Source of the DNA: Ruminococcus sp.
GTDB taxonomy: Bacteria > Bacillota > Clostridia > Oscillospirales > Ruminococcaceae
Length of the DNA: 64,000 nt
Direction of reading: 5' to 3'
Assembly: GCA_021205185.1 (NCBI GenBank)
Contig: JAJPYB010000006.1
Coordinates: 124,001-188,000 of the forward strand
Every line of letters starts with the position of its first letter. Position 1 is the stretch's first letter. The position numbers and the translations under genes are program-made. A model generated the notes under the pieces. The model saw nothing but the letters and a program-made list of their open reading frames with translations. It was not told the origin of the DNA and made no database searches. This document shows positions 1 to 7,881 of the stretch, piece after piece.

Positions 1-624
<624 letters not shown>

Positions 625-651
625 TCAATATATAACTTTTTTGTGTACTCT

Positions 652-1209
652 TTACGGATTTGCAACCACAACCATTGCATATCTCAAAACCTTGTCGCCA
701 ATTCTGTAGCCCTTCTGGAAGACCTGCGCTACTTCGTTTTCGCCTAAATTCTCGTCCTCAATCTGATTTACTGCGTTCGCAACGTTCGGGTCAAACTTTT
801 CACCCAGAGGATTTATTTCCTCAATTCCAAGATTTTTCAAAACGTCGCCAAACTGCTTGAAAATCATTTCGATTCCTGCCTTATAGGTTTCGTCCTGCGT
901 CTGTGCCGAAAGCGCTCGCTCAAAGTTGTCAATCACAGGTAAAATCTGGGTAACGGCGTCCGCCTTTGCGGTGGAAATAAGCTCAAGCCTTTCCTTTGCT
1001 GTACGCTTTCTGAAGTTGTCATACTCAGCCATTACTCTGAGGTACTTATCCTTTTGCTCTGCAAGCTCCGCTTTAAGCTTTTCCTCCTCGGTCAAGCACT
1101 CAGCAGCTGCTTCCTCCTTATCAGGCTCAGTCTTAGATTCTTCCTTTGATTCCTCCTTTGGCTCATCAACAGTTTCTTCTAAATCCTTCTTTTCCTTGTT
1201 TTCTTCCAT
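652..1209 (-). CDS. grpE: Nucleotide exchange factor GrpE
   Basis: GrpE dimers release ADP from DnaK. The first 60 residues are very rich in Glu and Lys, as in other GrpE tails; a coiled-coil segment follows (LKAELAEQKDKYLRVMAEYD, then NFRKRTAKE), and the C-terminal beta domain holds the conserved GEKFDPNVANAV and VFQKGYRIGDKVLR stretches. The length of about 185 residues is normal. I chose ATG 1209 (MEENKEKK) because AAAGG lies 10 bases upstream; an in-frame ATG at 1227 (MKGCDEMEEN) is possible but has a poorer ribosome-binding site. The gene starts only a few bases after hrcA ends and is probably translationally coupled to it. Confidence 0.96.
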   Translation of the reverse strand: MEENKEKKDLEETVDEPKEESKEESKTEPDKEEAAAECLTEEEKLKAELAEQKDKYLRVMAEYDNFRKRTAKERLELISTAKADAVTQILPVIDNFERALSAQTQDETYKAGIEMIFKQFGDVLKNLGIEEINPLGEKFDPNVANAVNQIEDENLGENEVAQVFQKGYRIGDKVLRYAMVVVANP

Positions 1210-1230
1210 TTCATCACAACCTTTCATACG

Positions 1231-2235
1231 TCATTCTTCATCCTCGTCCAGCAAGTCCGTGATTTTATTTGTAAAATACTCAAGATAAGGAATAAACTTT
1301 GCGTAGTCAAGCCTCATTGGACCTATAAGTCCTAAGGTTCCAGCGGGCTTACCCTTTCTCTTGTATTGAGATGAAATAAAGCTTGAATTGTTGATTACAA
1401 AGCTGTCGTCCTCGTTTGAAAACATTACACGAAGTCCGGAAAAAGTATCCTCGACAAGTCTTGTTATTTCCTCCTTGTCGTTAATGAACTCAATAATCTC
1501 GTTTTGATTGAAATCGCTGCAACGGAGAAGATTGTCGGCTCCCTTTAAGGAAATCTTTTTCATTTTCATTTCGTGCGACATTTTGTAAATTTCAGCAAAC
1601 AGCGGCGTTAGCGTCATCATATACGTTCCTAAAGCTGTGTGAAGCTTTTCCAGCATTTCGTCCGAAAGCTCGTCAACACTCACGCCCTCAAGGTTTTCAT
1701 GCAGAAAGTTTGAGAAAAACTCTAGCTGCTCGTTCGTTAAATCAAACTGGAGTCTGCACACCTTATTTTGAATATCTCCGTTCGACGTTATCAGCAGCAG
1801 AACGTACATCCTTTTTCCTGTTGGAATTACCTCAACCTTAGTAATTACTGAAAACCTCGGTGTTTCGCTCGCAACTACTGTTGCGCACTTTGTAATCTCC
1901 GCTAAGGCGTTAGACGCTGATTCGACAATCACATCTTCCGTCAGCTGCTCGGTCGGAAACATCGAATCAATTAAAGCCTTTTCCTCTTCCGACAAGGGGT
2001 TGGTTTGCATCAGCGTATCTACATACAGCCTATAGCCCTTATACGTCGGAACTCTTCCGGCAGAGGTATGAGGCTGTTCAAGATAACCTTGTTTTTCCAG
2101 CTCCGCCATCTCGTTTCTTATTGTTGCGGAAGAAGCGTTGATGTGTTTTACTATCGCCTTTGAACCTATCGGCTCGCCTGTTACTATATATTCATCTACA
2201 ATAGCTGAGAGGATTTTTAATTTCCTCGAATCCAC
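1231..2235 (-). CDS. hrcA: Heat-inducible transcription repressor HrcA
   Basis: HrcA binds CIRCE operators and represses class I heat-shock genes. The N-terminal winged helix is clear (DEYIVTGEPIGSKAIVK, then SSATIRNEMAELEKQGYLEQ and PHTSAGRVPTYKGYR), followed by a GAF-like dimer region and the C-terminal GLIGPMRLDYAKFIPYLEY signature. The in-frame GTG at 2235 (VDSRKLKILSAIV) has a perfect GGAGG seven bases upstream and is the likely start. The longer frame to GTG 2256 would place its start codon upstream of that Shine-Dalgarno and add seven residues not typical of the family. It is first in hrcA-grpE-dnaK, and its own product should act on the CIRCE at 2273-2299. Confidence 0.97.
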   Translation of the reverse strand: MDSRKLKILSAIVDEYIVTGEPIGSKAIVKHINASSATIRNEMAELEKQGYLEQPHTSAGRVPTYKGYRLYVDTLMQTNPLSEEEKALIDSMFPTEQLTEDVIVESASNALAEITKCATVVASETPRFSVITKVEVIPTGKRMYVLLLITSNGDIQNKVCRLQFDLTNEQLEFFSNFLHENLEGVSVDELSDEMLEKLHTALGTYMMTLTPLFAEIYKMSHEMKMKKISLKGADNLLRCSDFNQNEIIEFINDKEEITRLVEDTFSGLRVMFSNEDDSFVINNSSFISSQYKRKGKPAGTLGLIGPMRLDYAKFIPYLEYFTNKITDLLDEDEE

Positions 2236-2272
2236 ATCATTACCTCCTTTTAGCACTTGGATTTCTCCTTTG

Positions 2273-2299
2273 TTAGCACTCCTTCTCCCTGAGTGCTAA
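2273..2299 (-). promoter_or_regulatory. CIRCE operator
   Basis: Perfect inverted repeat TTAGCACTC-N9-GAGTGCTAA, identical to the CIRCE consensus, lying just downstream of the hrcA -10 box so that bound HrcA would block initiation. Confidence 0.97.
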
Positions 2300-2304
2300 A
2301 TATA

Positions 2305-2332
2305 ATTATACCCACTTTTTATCATTTGTCAA
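2305..2332 (-). promoter_or_regulatory. hrcA operon sigma-A promoter
   Basis: On the minus strand TTGACA (2327-2332) and TATAAT (2305-2310) are separated by 16 bases. Transcription would start close to the CIRCE. Confidence 0.9.
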
Positions 2333-2576
2333 TACCTTTTCACAAAATTTTTAAAATTCTTTTTTATCGGGATATGGAGGTGACTGAATGCAATCAAGCT
2401 TATTTGCGGAGAATCTACTACTTTCTACTGTTTAGGTTACTATTAAATGCGTAATTCGTAACGCATTAAGCTACGCTTAACGCTAGGCAACTTCGTTGCC
2501 ACATCCTATTTTACAAAGCGGAAAAGGCGATCGGAAAGATTGTTTTTTCTTCCGATCCTTTGATAGTTCAAATAGT

Positions 2577-2608
2577 ATTCCCAGCGATTTATTTGCTGGG
2601 AATTTTTA
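2577..2608 (+). terminator. Terminator-like hairpin
   Basis: Nine-base arms ATTCCCAGC and GCTGGGAAT with a nine-base loop, followed by a short T run on the plus strand. No annotated plus-strand gene lies upstream, which supports a small transcript here. Confidence 0.45.
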
Positions 2609-2724
2609 ATGCTCAATAACCGACACTGGCGGAACTTTAAAATATTGTGTTCCCGCTTCTTCTCAAATATTTTTGATAAACGTTAATGTTGAATTATCGG
2701 GGAAATATCTGGGTAAAAAACAAA

Positions 2725-2762
2725 AAGCAGCAGGCGAAAGCTGCCTGCTGTTATTGTACGGT
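2725..2762 (-). terminator. Rho-independent terminator of the 2794-3414 gene
   Basis: On the minus strand the arms CAGCAGGC and GCCTGCTG flank a seven-base loop and are followed by a long T-rich tract. Confidence 0.8.
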
Positions 2763-2793
2763 TAATCGAAAGTAATTTTATCTTATCTTCGAT

Positions 2794-3414
2794 TTATGCA
2801 TTAACATCATACTCGCACGTCATTGGTTCCATAATTTCGCTCTCGATTTCATTTTCATATGTGTCGACCGCAGCTAAGTATTCCTGATTTTCGGAATAAT
2901 CATCACTCGCATTCGCTTCCTGTGCGTCTGAGCTGTCAATCAAGACATTAGAAACAGGTCCGGAGAGCAACAGCGTTCCGTCAGGCTGTGCGAAAGCGTA
3001 AAATACATATCTGTTTCCTGCTTCTGGCATACAATCTCCCTCGTACAAAACCAGATTTCCTGAAACATCCGAAATGCCGCCATCTTTATATACCATTATA
3101 TCTTCATCTGTTATAAGCTCGCCCTTTATATTTTCCTCAACTCTTATTGAATATTCCGTAACAGGCAGCGGCAATTCCTCATCGTTTTCAGTTTCGCCTT
3201 TTCTCACAATCTGACCCACAAATATGTAATCATTGGTTCCTGCAACCTGTCTTAAATCGTCGTAATCAATAATAAACGAGCCTTCAACATAAGAGATGTT
3301 ATCGGTACTATCTTCTTTGCTATTCTTAAAAACGAACAATAATATTACCGCCGCAATTACCAGCACAGCAACAACACATACTGCCAATATTATTTTTGAA
3401 GCTTTTGTTTTCAT
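2794..3414 (-). CDS. Membrane-anchored exported protein of unknown function
   Basis: A 206-residue protein with a short basic N-terminus and one hydrophobic segment (residues 8-29, ILAVCVVAVLVIAAVILLF), so it is probably held outside the membrane by an uncleaved signal anchor. The rest is predicted beta-rich: residues 60-165 follow the pattern DYIFVGQIV, YSIRVEENIKGEL, YVFYAFAQPDGTLLL. This order (transport-like strand, 'VEENIKGE', long strand ending in a compact DGTL turn) reminds me of TIMP/netrin-like OB-folds, but that is a resemblance by eye only. The tail is acidic. The start at ATG 3414 has GGAGG six to seven bases upstream, and a terminator follows the gene, so it seems to be monocistronic. 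Confidence 0.8.
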   Translation of the reverse strand: MKTKASKIILAVCVVAVLVIAAVILLFVFKNSKEDSTDNISYVEGSFIIDYDDLRQVAGTNDYIFVGQIVRKGETENDEELPLPVTEYSIRVEENIKGELITDEDIMVYKDGGISDVSGNLVLYEGDCMPEAGNRYVFYAFAQPDGTLLLSGPVSNVLIDSSDAQEANASDDYSENQEYLAAVDTYENEIESEIMEPMTCEYDVNA

Positions 3415-3542
3415 AAAACCCCTCCTGTTCTTAAAATATTAAAAATAACATGTTGCTTCTACTTTTATTTTACCACGCACATCTCCTCATTTCAATTGTG
3501 AGAAATGTAGAATTTTTAACGTACATTTTGTTCAAATTATAC

Positions 3543-3575
3543 AAAAAAGAGCTTGAACCGAAACAGCTCAAGCTC
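3543..3575 (-). terminator. Rho-independent terminator after the shorter GH5 gene
   Basis: Minus-strand arms GAGCTTGA/TCAAGCTC followed by six T. Confidence 0.85.
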
Positions 3576-3594
3576 ATATTATTTAGTTTTACGC

Positions 3595-5190
3595 CTACCA
3601 GAGCAAGCTAACGCCCTTTGCGTGAGAGTTAATAAGTCCAACATCTGCTGTTGTGACGCTTCCGTCAAGATTTACGTCAGCGCAAGCTAAAGCGTAATCT
3701 TCAAGCATTGAAACGCCCTTTGCGTGAGCATTGGCAAGTCCAACGTCGGCTGTAGTTACATATCCGTCGCAGTTTACGTCGCCATAATGAGTAAGAGTTA
3801 CGTCTTGAATTACATCGCAGTTGGTAACTGTAATATCATAGCTTCTCGGCACATAGCTTCCTCCGCTGATTGTGATAGTGTACTCGCCTTCGTCAAGCTC
3901 GTAGAAGTAGAAGTCACCTGCGCTTGTTGTAGCAACTGTGCTTTCTGTACCGTCGGAAGCGGTTAATACTACCGTCATTTCAGCTTCAGTATTTTCGTCA
4001 GTTACTGAAATTTCACCAGAGATTATATAGTTGCCGCCGGTGTATTCGTTTGACTTGAATACCTGAGCCATTTCCTCGTCTGCAATATAGCCGAGCGATC
4101 TCTTGTACCACTCACTGCAATCCCACGAAACCGGGCAGAGGTTATACTTTTCGCAGAATTTAAGTACGTAATCGTAATACTCATAAGTACCCTCTTTTAC
4201 AAGTCCGTTTTCGCCATGGAACGCTCCGAACTCGCCGACTACAACGCCGATTCCCTGCTCTGTGTAATACTTCATTTTGCCGAGCTGGTTGTCCATATAT
4301 TCGATTTCCTCGTCAGTTCCCCAAGTATCGCTATATCCCCAGCTGTTGTCAGGGTCAGAAACCAAGCAGTAGGTTGAGGGGTCGTAGTAGTGAACAGAAA
4401 TCATAAGGTGATTTTCTATAGTATCGGTTGGCATTATATAGCGCTCGTCAACAGTCTTATCGATGTTTGTATCAAATCCGGCGATCAACAAATATCTATC
4501 TGCGTTGTTTGAACCCTGCGAACGGATAATATCAACAAACTTCTGGTTTATCTCAGTCACTAGCGCATATCTCTTCTTTGTGCTCATTGAAAATGTGCTG
4601 CCAAGCTCCTCGTTTGCGCTTTCTAAAATAAGCTTGTGCGAATAGTCCTTGAATCTCTCGCCTACCTGAGTCCAGATAGCTTCGTATCTCTTCCAGGCTT
4701 CCTCAACTACCGTTTCATCCGAGCTGCCAAAGTCCTCCCACCAGCCGCCGTCCCAGTGGTCGTTTACAATTGCGTACATTCCAGCATTTAAAACGTAATT
4801 TACAATTTCCTCAACTCTGTCCAGATAAGCATCGTCGATTGTATATGTTCCGTCGTCAGACATCATATTTGACCACGCAACAGGAATTCTTACCGTGTTA
4901 AAGCCTGCTTCCTTCATTCCGTCAATCATAGCCTGAGTGGTAACCGGCTGTCCCCAGGCAGTTTCATAGTTTGTAGGACTTGAACCGTTTATCCAGCTTC
5001 CGCAAGCTTCCATAGTATTTCCTAAATTTATTCCGTTTCCCATATCCTTTACTACCGCTACGGCAGTATCGGGGACTCCGTCGTCAGTTACTGTTTCACT
5101 GTCAACTGCAAATGCCGAGCCGCAAAGACTGACAAGCGAAATTGCAGCCGCTGTAATAACGCTTAAAAGCGTCTTGCTGAATTTCTTCAT
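3595..5190 (-). CDS. Secreted GH5 endoglucanase-type glycanase with type I dockerin
   Basis: Predicted beta-1,4-glycanase that would cut cellulose or a related beta-glucan outside the cell, docked to a cellulosome. A signal peptide covers residues 1-28 (ends SAFA). The GH5 barrel (about 35-375) shows FNTVRIPVAW, ILESANEE with acid/base Glu194 after Asn193, HYYDPSTY, and nucleophile Glu320 in VVVGEFGAF. Residues about 387-466 form a small beta-sandwich (carboxypeptidase-regulatory-like) module, and 468-531 a dockerin with two calcium-binding repeats (GDVNCDGYVTTADVG and ADVNLDGSVTTADVG). The C-terminal 145 residues are closely similar to those of the next gene, which suggests tandem duplication of the enzyme or module. 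GGAGG lies just before ATG 5190. Substrate within GH5 cannot be fixed by eye. Confidence 0.93.
   Translation of the reverse strand: MKKFSKTLLSVITAAAISLVSLCGSAFAVDSETVTDDGVPDTAVAVVKDMGNGINLGNTMEACGSWINGSSPTNYETAWGQPVTTQAMIDGMKEAGFNTVRIPVAWSNMMSDDGTYTIDDAYLDRVEEIVNYVLNAGMYAIVNDHWDGGWWEDFGSSDETVVEEAWKRYEAIWTQVGERFKDYSHKLILESANEELGSTFSMSTKKRYALVTEINQKFVDIIRSQGSNNADRYLLIAGFDTNIDKTVDERYIMPTDTIENHLMISVHYYDPSTYCLVSDPDNSWGYSDTWGTDEEIEYMDNQLGKMKYYTEQGIGVVVGEFGAFHGENGLVKEGTYEYYDYVLKFCEKYNLCPVSWDCSEWYKRSLGYIADEEMAQVFKSNEYTGGNYIISGEISVTDENTEAEMTVVLTASDGTESTVATTSAGDFYFYELDEGEYTITISGGSYVPRSYDITVTNCDVIQDVTLTHYGDVNCDGYVTTADVGLANAHAKGVSMLEDYALACADVNLDGSVTTADVGLINSHAKGVSLLW
3598..3790 (-). other. Dockerin type I domain coding segment
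   Basis: Encodes two F-hand calcium loops with the TTADVG recognition pattern followed by AHAKGVSML or SHAKGVSLL; it should bind a cohesin of a scaffoldin encoded elsewhere. Confidence 0.85.
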
Positions 5191-5272
5191 AATGACCTCC
5201 TGCTTTTGCTTTCTTTAAGAACATTGTATCATATTTCTGACAGTATCATTTTGCCAGCATTTTTTGACATTC

Positions 5273-5304
5273 AAAAAGGACGGACGACTTAACGTCCGTC
5301 CCTT
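5273..5304 (-). terminator. Rho-independent terminator after the longer GH5 gene
   Basis: Minus-strand arms GGACGGACG/CGTCCGTCC with a six-base loop, then five T. It separates the two GH5 genes into independent units. Confidence 0.9.
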
Positions 5305-5323
5305 TAGCTTCAAATATTTTTAC

Positions 5324-7612
5324 CTACCAAAGCAGGCTGACACCCTTTGCGTGTGAGTTAATCTTTCCAACATCAGCTGTTGTTACTTCGCCGTCGATAT
5401 TAACGTCTGCGCAAACAAATTCGTAATCTTCAAGAGTTGTAACGCCCTTAGCGTGGCTGTTTGCAAGACCAACGTCAGCCGTCGTTACCTTGCCGTCGCC
5501 GTTTACGTCACCGTAAGGGTTAAGCTCTACGTCTTGTGCAAGATCTGCTGAAACTTCTACCTCGTAGCTTCTTGGAGCGTACTTACCGCCGCTGATTGTG
5601 AGCGTATAAGTTCTAGCTTCCAAGCCTTCGATTGTGTACTCACCCATGCTTGTTGCAGTTACGCTTGTTTTTGTTCCGTCGGAAGCTTCCGCTACAACTG
5701 TCATATCGGTTGCTGTATCCTCATCCGAAACGAAAATCGTTCCGCTGACTGAATAGGTTTCAGGCTCATCTGATGATTCCTTCTGATATACGCAGAATAC
5801 CATTTCCGAGCTGCTGATGTCAAGGCAAGCTCCCTTGTCGTCAGAATCAACTACTCCTGTGTAGCCTTGCCAGATGTTAAGTATACCGTTGCTGTAACCG
5901 TCGCTTGACAAAACATTTCCAACCTTCAGGTCAGTTGATGTAAACTTATAACCGTTAATTGTAATGCTGTTTACAACCAATGTAACATCGCTTGTCAGAG
6001 TTCCGAAGCCTAAGTTCCAGAAGCCTGTTGTTTCAGTTTCAGGATAAACTGTATAATCGTATGTTCCCTCTGTTACATCGAATGTGTATGTAGGAACATT
6101 TCCTGTTCCTGAGAACTGATAGCTGTATGTTGCGTCGCCGCCGGTTGCCGTAATGTTGTATATTACCTCTGTAATAGCTGTTTCAACAGGAACCTCGTCC
6201 TCATCTCTTTCAGCCTCTGTCAAGCCAAAATATGCTTCAACCAGAGTTTCATAAGCGCTTGCAGCGTCAGGTGTTGCACTCTTTGCTGCTTCTAAAGCTG
6301 CTGCAAATACTGCCCATGAATCTGCTGTGTAATCAGCCTCGTCCTTTTCGCTTGAATAAGCAATAGCTCTTGCGAGGTTTTCTTCATCTGTCGAGTAAAC
6401 GCTAACTGCTGCATCTATAAGCTCAGGGAATACAAGAGCGCATGAGCTTCTGTTGATAAGTCCGAAGCTGTTGGATGAAGCTCCGTTATCCCAGTATACC
6501 GGAACGCAGCCGTACTCCTTGGCGTATGTACAAAGAGTATTGATGTAGTAAGCTCTGTACTTTGTGTTTTCAGGGTCAGCGCTTGACTTGTTGATACAGC
6601 CATACTCGCCGATAACTACAGGATAGCCAGCCGATACAAACTTGTTGTAAACCTTCTTGAACTGGCCTTCCATATATTCTTCGGTATTGCTGTAGGATGC
6701 ACACTTGGACTGATCCGCATCACTTCCCCATTGACTGTATTTTGTGCTTGTATCGTCGCCACAGAAATCCCACGGAGCATAGTAGTGAACAGAAATCATA
6801 ATTCTCTGCTCATCGTCAGGAATTGACGAATCTCTGTAATTGTCCGTTGGAATTTCAAAGCTGTAGGAAGTGCCCTGATAGGTCTGAGAATTAACAGTCT
6901 GGTCAATGTCTGTGTTCCAGCCAGGAACCAGCAACCAACGCTTAGCGTTATTAGAGCCTGTCTGACGAACTGTGTCAACGAAAATCTGGTTGTAGTCGTT
7001 GATATTATCATATGCCGACCAATTCTGACCGCTGTACTTTCCGTCAAACTCCTCATTCATTGACTCGAAAATCAAATGCTCGTCGTAGTCTTTGAATGTT
7101 TCAGCAATCTGCTCCCAGACAGCAGCGTACTTTTCCTTGATTGTTGCCTGCTCTTCGTCATCCTCAGCACATAGCAGCCAGCTTCCTGTAACAGAATAGT
7201 AGCCGTCGCCGTGCATATTGATGATTACATACAAGCCTGCATCATAAGCGTAGTCAACTACCTCTTTGACTCTTGCAAGCCAATCCTCATCAACCTTATA
7301 GCCTGACGCTTCGTCGCCAATGTAGCCAAGATAAGATACAGGGATTCTTATTGTTGAATATCCTGCATCCTTAACCGTCTGAATAAGCTTCTCAGTAACT
7401 TTCGGGTTGCCCCATGCGGTTTCGTTTGGAACTCCGTCAGAGGTAGCTTCAAGCGAATTTCCGAGGTTCCAGCCTGCTGCCATTGCAGCGGTAATTTCTT
7501 CCTGACTCAAGTCTGTGAATGTATCTGCTTCAGCAAATGAAATAGATGTGCAGGTAGCACATATTGCCATAGCTGCTGCAGAAATCATACAAAGTAACTT
7601 CTTAAATTTCAT
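5324..7612 (-). CDS. Secreted multimodular GH5 glycanase with dockerin
   Basis: Start ATG 7612 (MKFKKLLCMISAAAMA) has AGGAGG six bases upstream; the frame extends 14 codons further but those lack a ribosome-binding site. The 762-residue protein has a signal peptide (1-28), a GH5 catalytic barrel (about 32-405) with acid/base Glu187 in FESMNEEF and nucleophile Glu336 in VVIGEYG, a short helical FIVAR-like segment (about 410-465), a beta-rich stretch (about 475-620) likely to be a carbohydrate-binding module, a beta-sandwich X-like module (about 625-700) and a C-terminal dockerin (about 702-762; GDVNGDGKVTTADVG and ADVNIDGEVTTADVG). It is a cellulosomal glycanase. The identity of the putative binding module is unknown to me. 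Confidence 0.93.
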   Translation of the reverse strand: MKFKKLLCMISAAAMAICATCTSISFAEADTFTDLSQEEITAAMAAGWNLGNSLEATSDGVPNETAWGNPKVTEKLIQTVKDAGYSTIRIPVSYLGYIGDEASGYKVDEDWLARVKEVVDYAYDAGLYVIINMHGDGYYSVTGSWLLCAEDDEEQATIKEKYAAVWEQIAETFKDYDEHLIFESMNEEFDGKYSGQNWSAYDNINDYNQIFVDTVRQTGSNNAKRWLLVPGWNTDIDQTVNSQTYQGTSYSFEIPTDNYRDSSIPDDEQRIMISVHYYAPWDFCGDDTSTKYSQWGSDADQSKCASYSNTEEYMEGQFKKVYNKFVSAGYPVVIGEYGCINKSSADPENTKYRAYYINTLCTYAKEYGCVPVYWDNGASSNSFGLINRSSCALVFPELIDAAVSVYSTDEENLARAIAYSSEKDEADYTADSWAVFAAALEAAKSATPDAASAYETLVEAYFGLTEAERDEDEVPVETAITEVIYNITATGGDATYSYQFSGTGNVPTYTFDVTEGTYDYTVYPETETTGFWNLGFGTLTSDVTLVVNSITINGYKFTSTDLKVGNVLSSDGYSNGILNIWQGYTGVVDSDDKGACLDISSSEMVFCVYQKESSDEPETYSVSGTIFVSDEDTATDMTVVAEASDGTKTSVTATSMGEYTIEGLEARTYTLTISGGKYAPRSYEVEVSADLAQDVELNPYGDVNGDGKVTTADVGLANSHAKGVTTLEDYEFVCADVNIDGEVTTADVGKINSHAKGVSLLW
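5327..5515 (-). other. Dockerin type I domain coding segment
   Basis: Two calcium-binding repeats nearly identical to those of the neighbouring GH5 enzyme, including the SHAKGV motif after each TTADVG. Confidence 0.85.
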
Positions 7613-7711
7613 ATTTTTCCTCCTTTTTAAAGTTGCAAGGGAACCTGTTCTCAAAAAGCTTGTGCAAACAAATTCCCTATTTATAATACCACAATTTGCG
7701 AGGTTAATCTA

Positions 7712-7727
7712 TTGACTAATTAGCCAA
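7712..7727. promoter_or_regulatory. Candidate operator upstream of the long GH5 gene
   Basis: TTGACTAATTAGCCAA is a 16-base palindrome with one imperfect pair, about 100 bases upstream of the GH5 start and just beyond a plausible -10 box (TATTAT on the minus strand near 7682). It could bind a regulator of glycanase expression. Function is inference. Confidence 0.35.
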
Positions 7728-7833
7728 ATATAGCGGCAACATTTTGTGCAATAACACAACTGAAATGGTTTATTTTAGCCATTTTTGCAATATCATCAAA
7801 GTGGTTACATCGTTTGTTTTAAAGATCTATTTT

Positions 7834-7869
7834 TGAAAAAGAAATGCCCTCGCCTATTCGGCAAGGGCA
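7834..7869 (-). terminator. Terminator after the EF-G-like gene
   Basis: Minus-strand arms GCCCTTGCC/GGCGAGGGC around a five-base loop, followed by a T-rich tract (TTTCTTTTT). Confidence 0.85.
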
Positions 7870-7881
7870 ATGATTGCAAAT

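Larger units (their letters stand above)
2333..2793. other. Gene-poor region with several hairpins and a 15-codon micro-ORF
   Basis: No ordinary gene is visible. On the plus strand a strong Shine-Dalgarno (GGAGGTGA, 2377-2384) precedes ATG 2388 and a 15-residue frame ending at TAG 2435. After it come an inverted repeat AATGCGT/ACGCATT (about 2445-2467), GGCAAC-TTC-GTTGCC (about 2487-2501), a hairpin with arms GATCGGAA/TTCCGATC (about 2529-2557) and a terminator-like hairpin ATTCCCAGC/GCTGGGAAT followed by five T (2577-2608). The series could be a small RNA or leader-peptide unit, or the remnant of a small repeat element. I cannot decide from sequence alone. Confidence 0.35.

Noticed and set aside
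2243-2256. TAGCACT next to the hrcA ribosome-binding site as a second CIRCE
   Set aside because: Only one half-site is present; there is no matching GAGTGCTAA arm.
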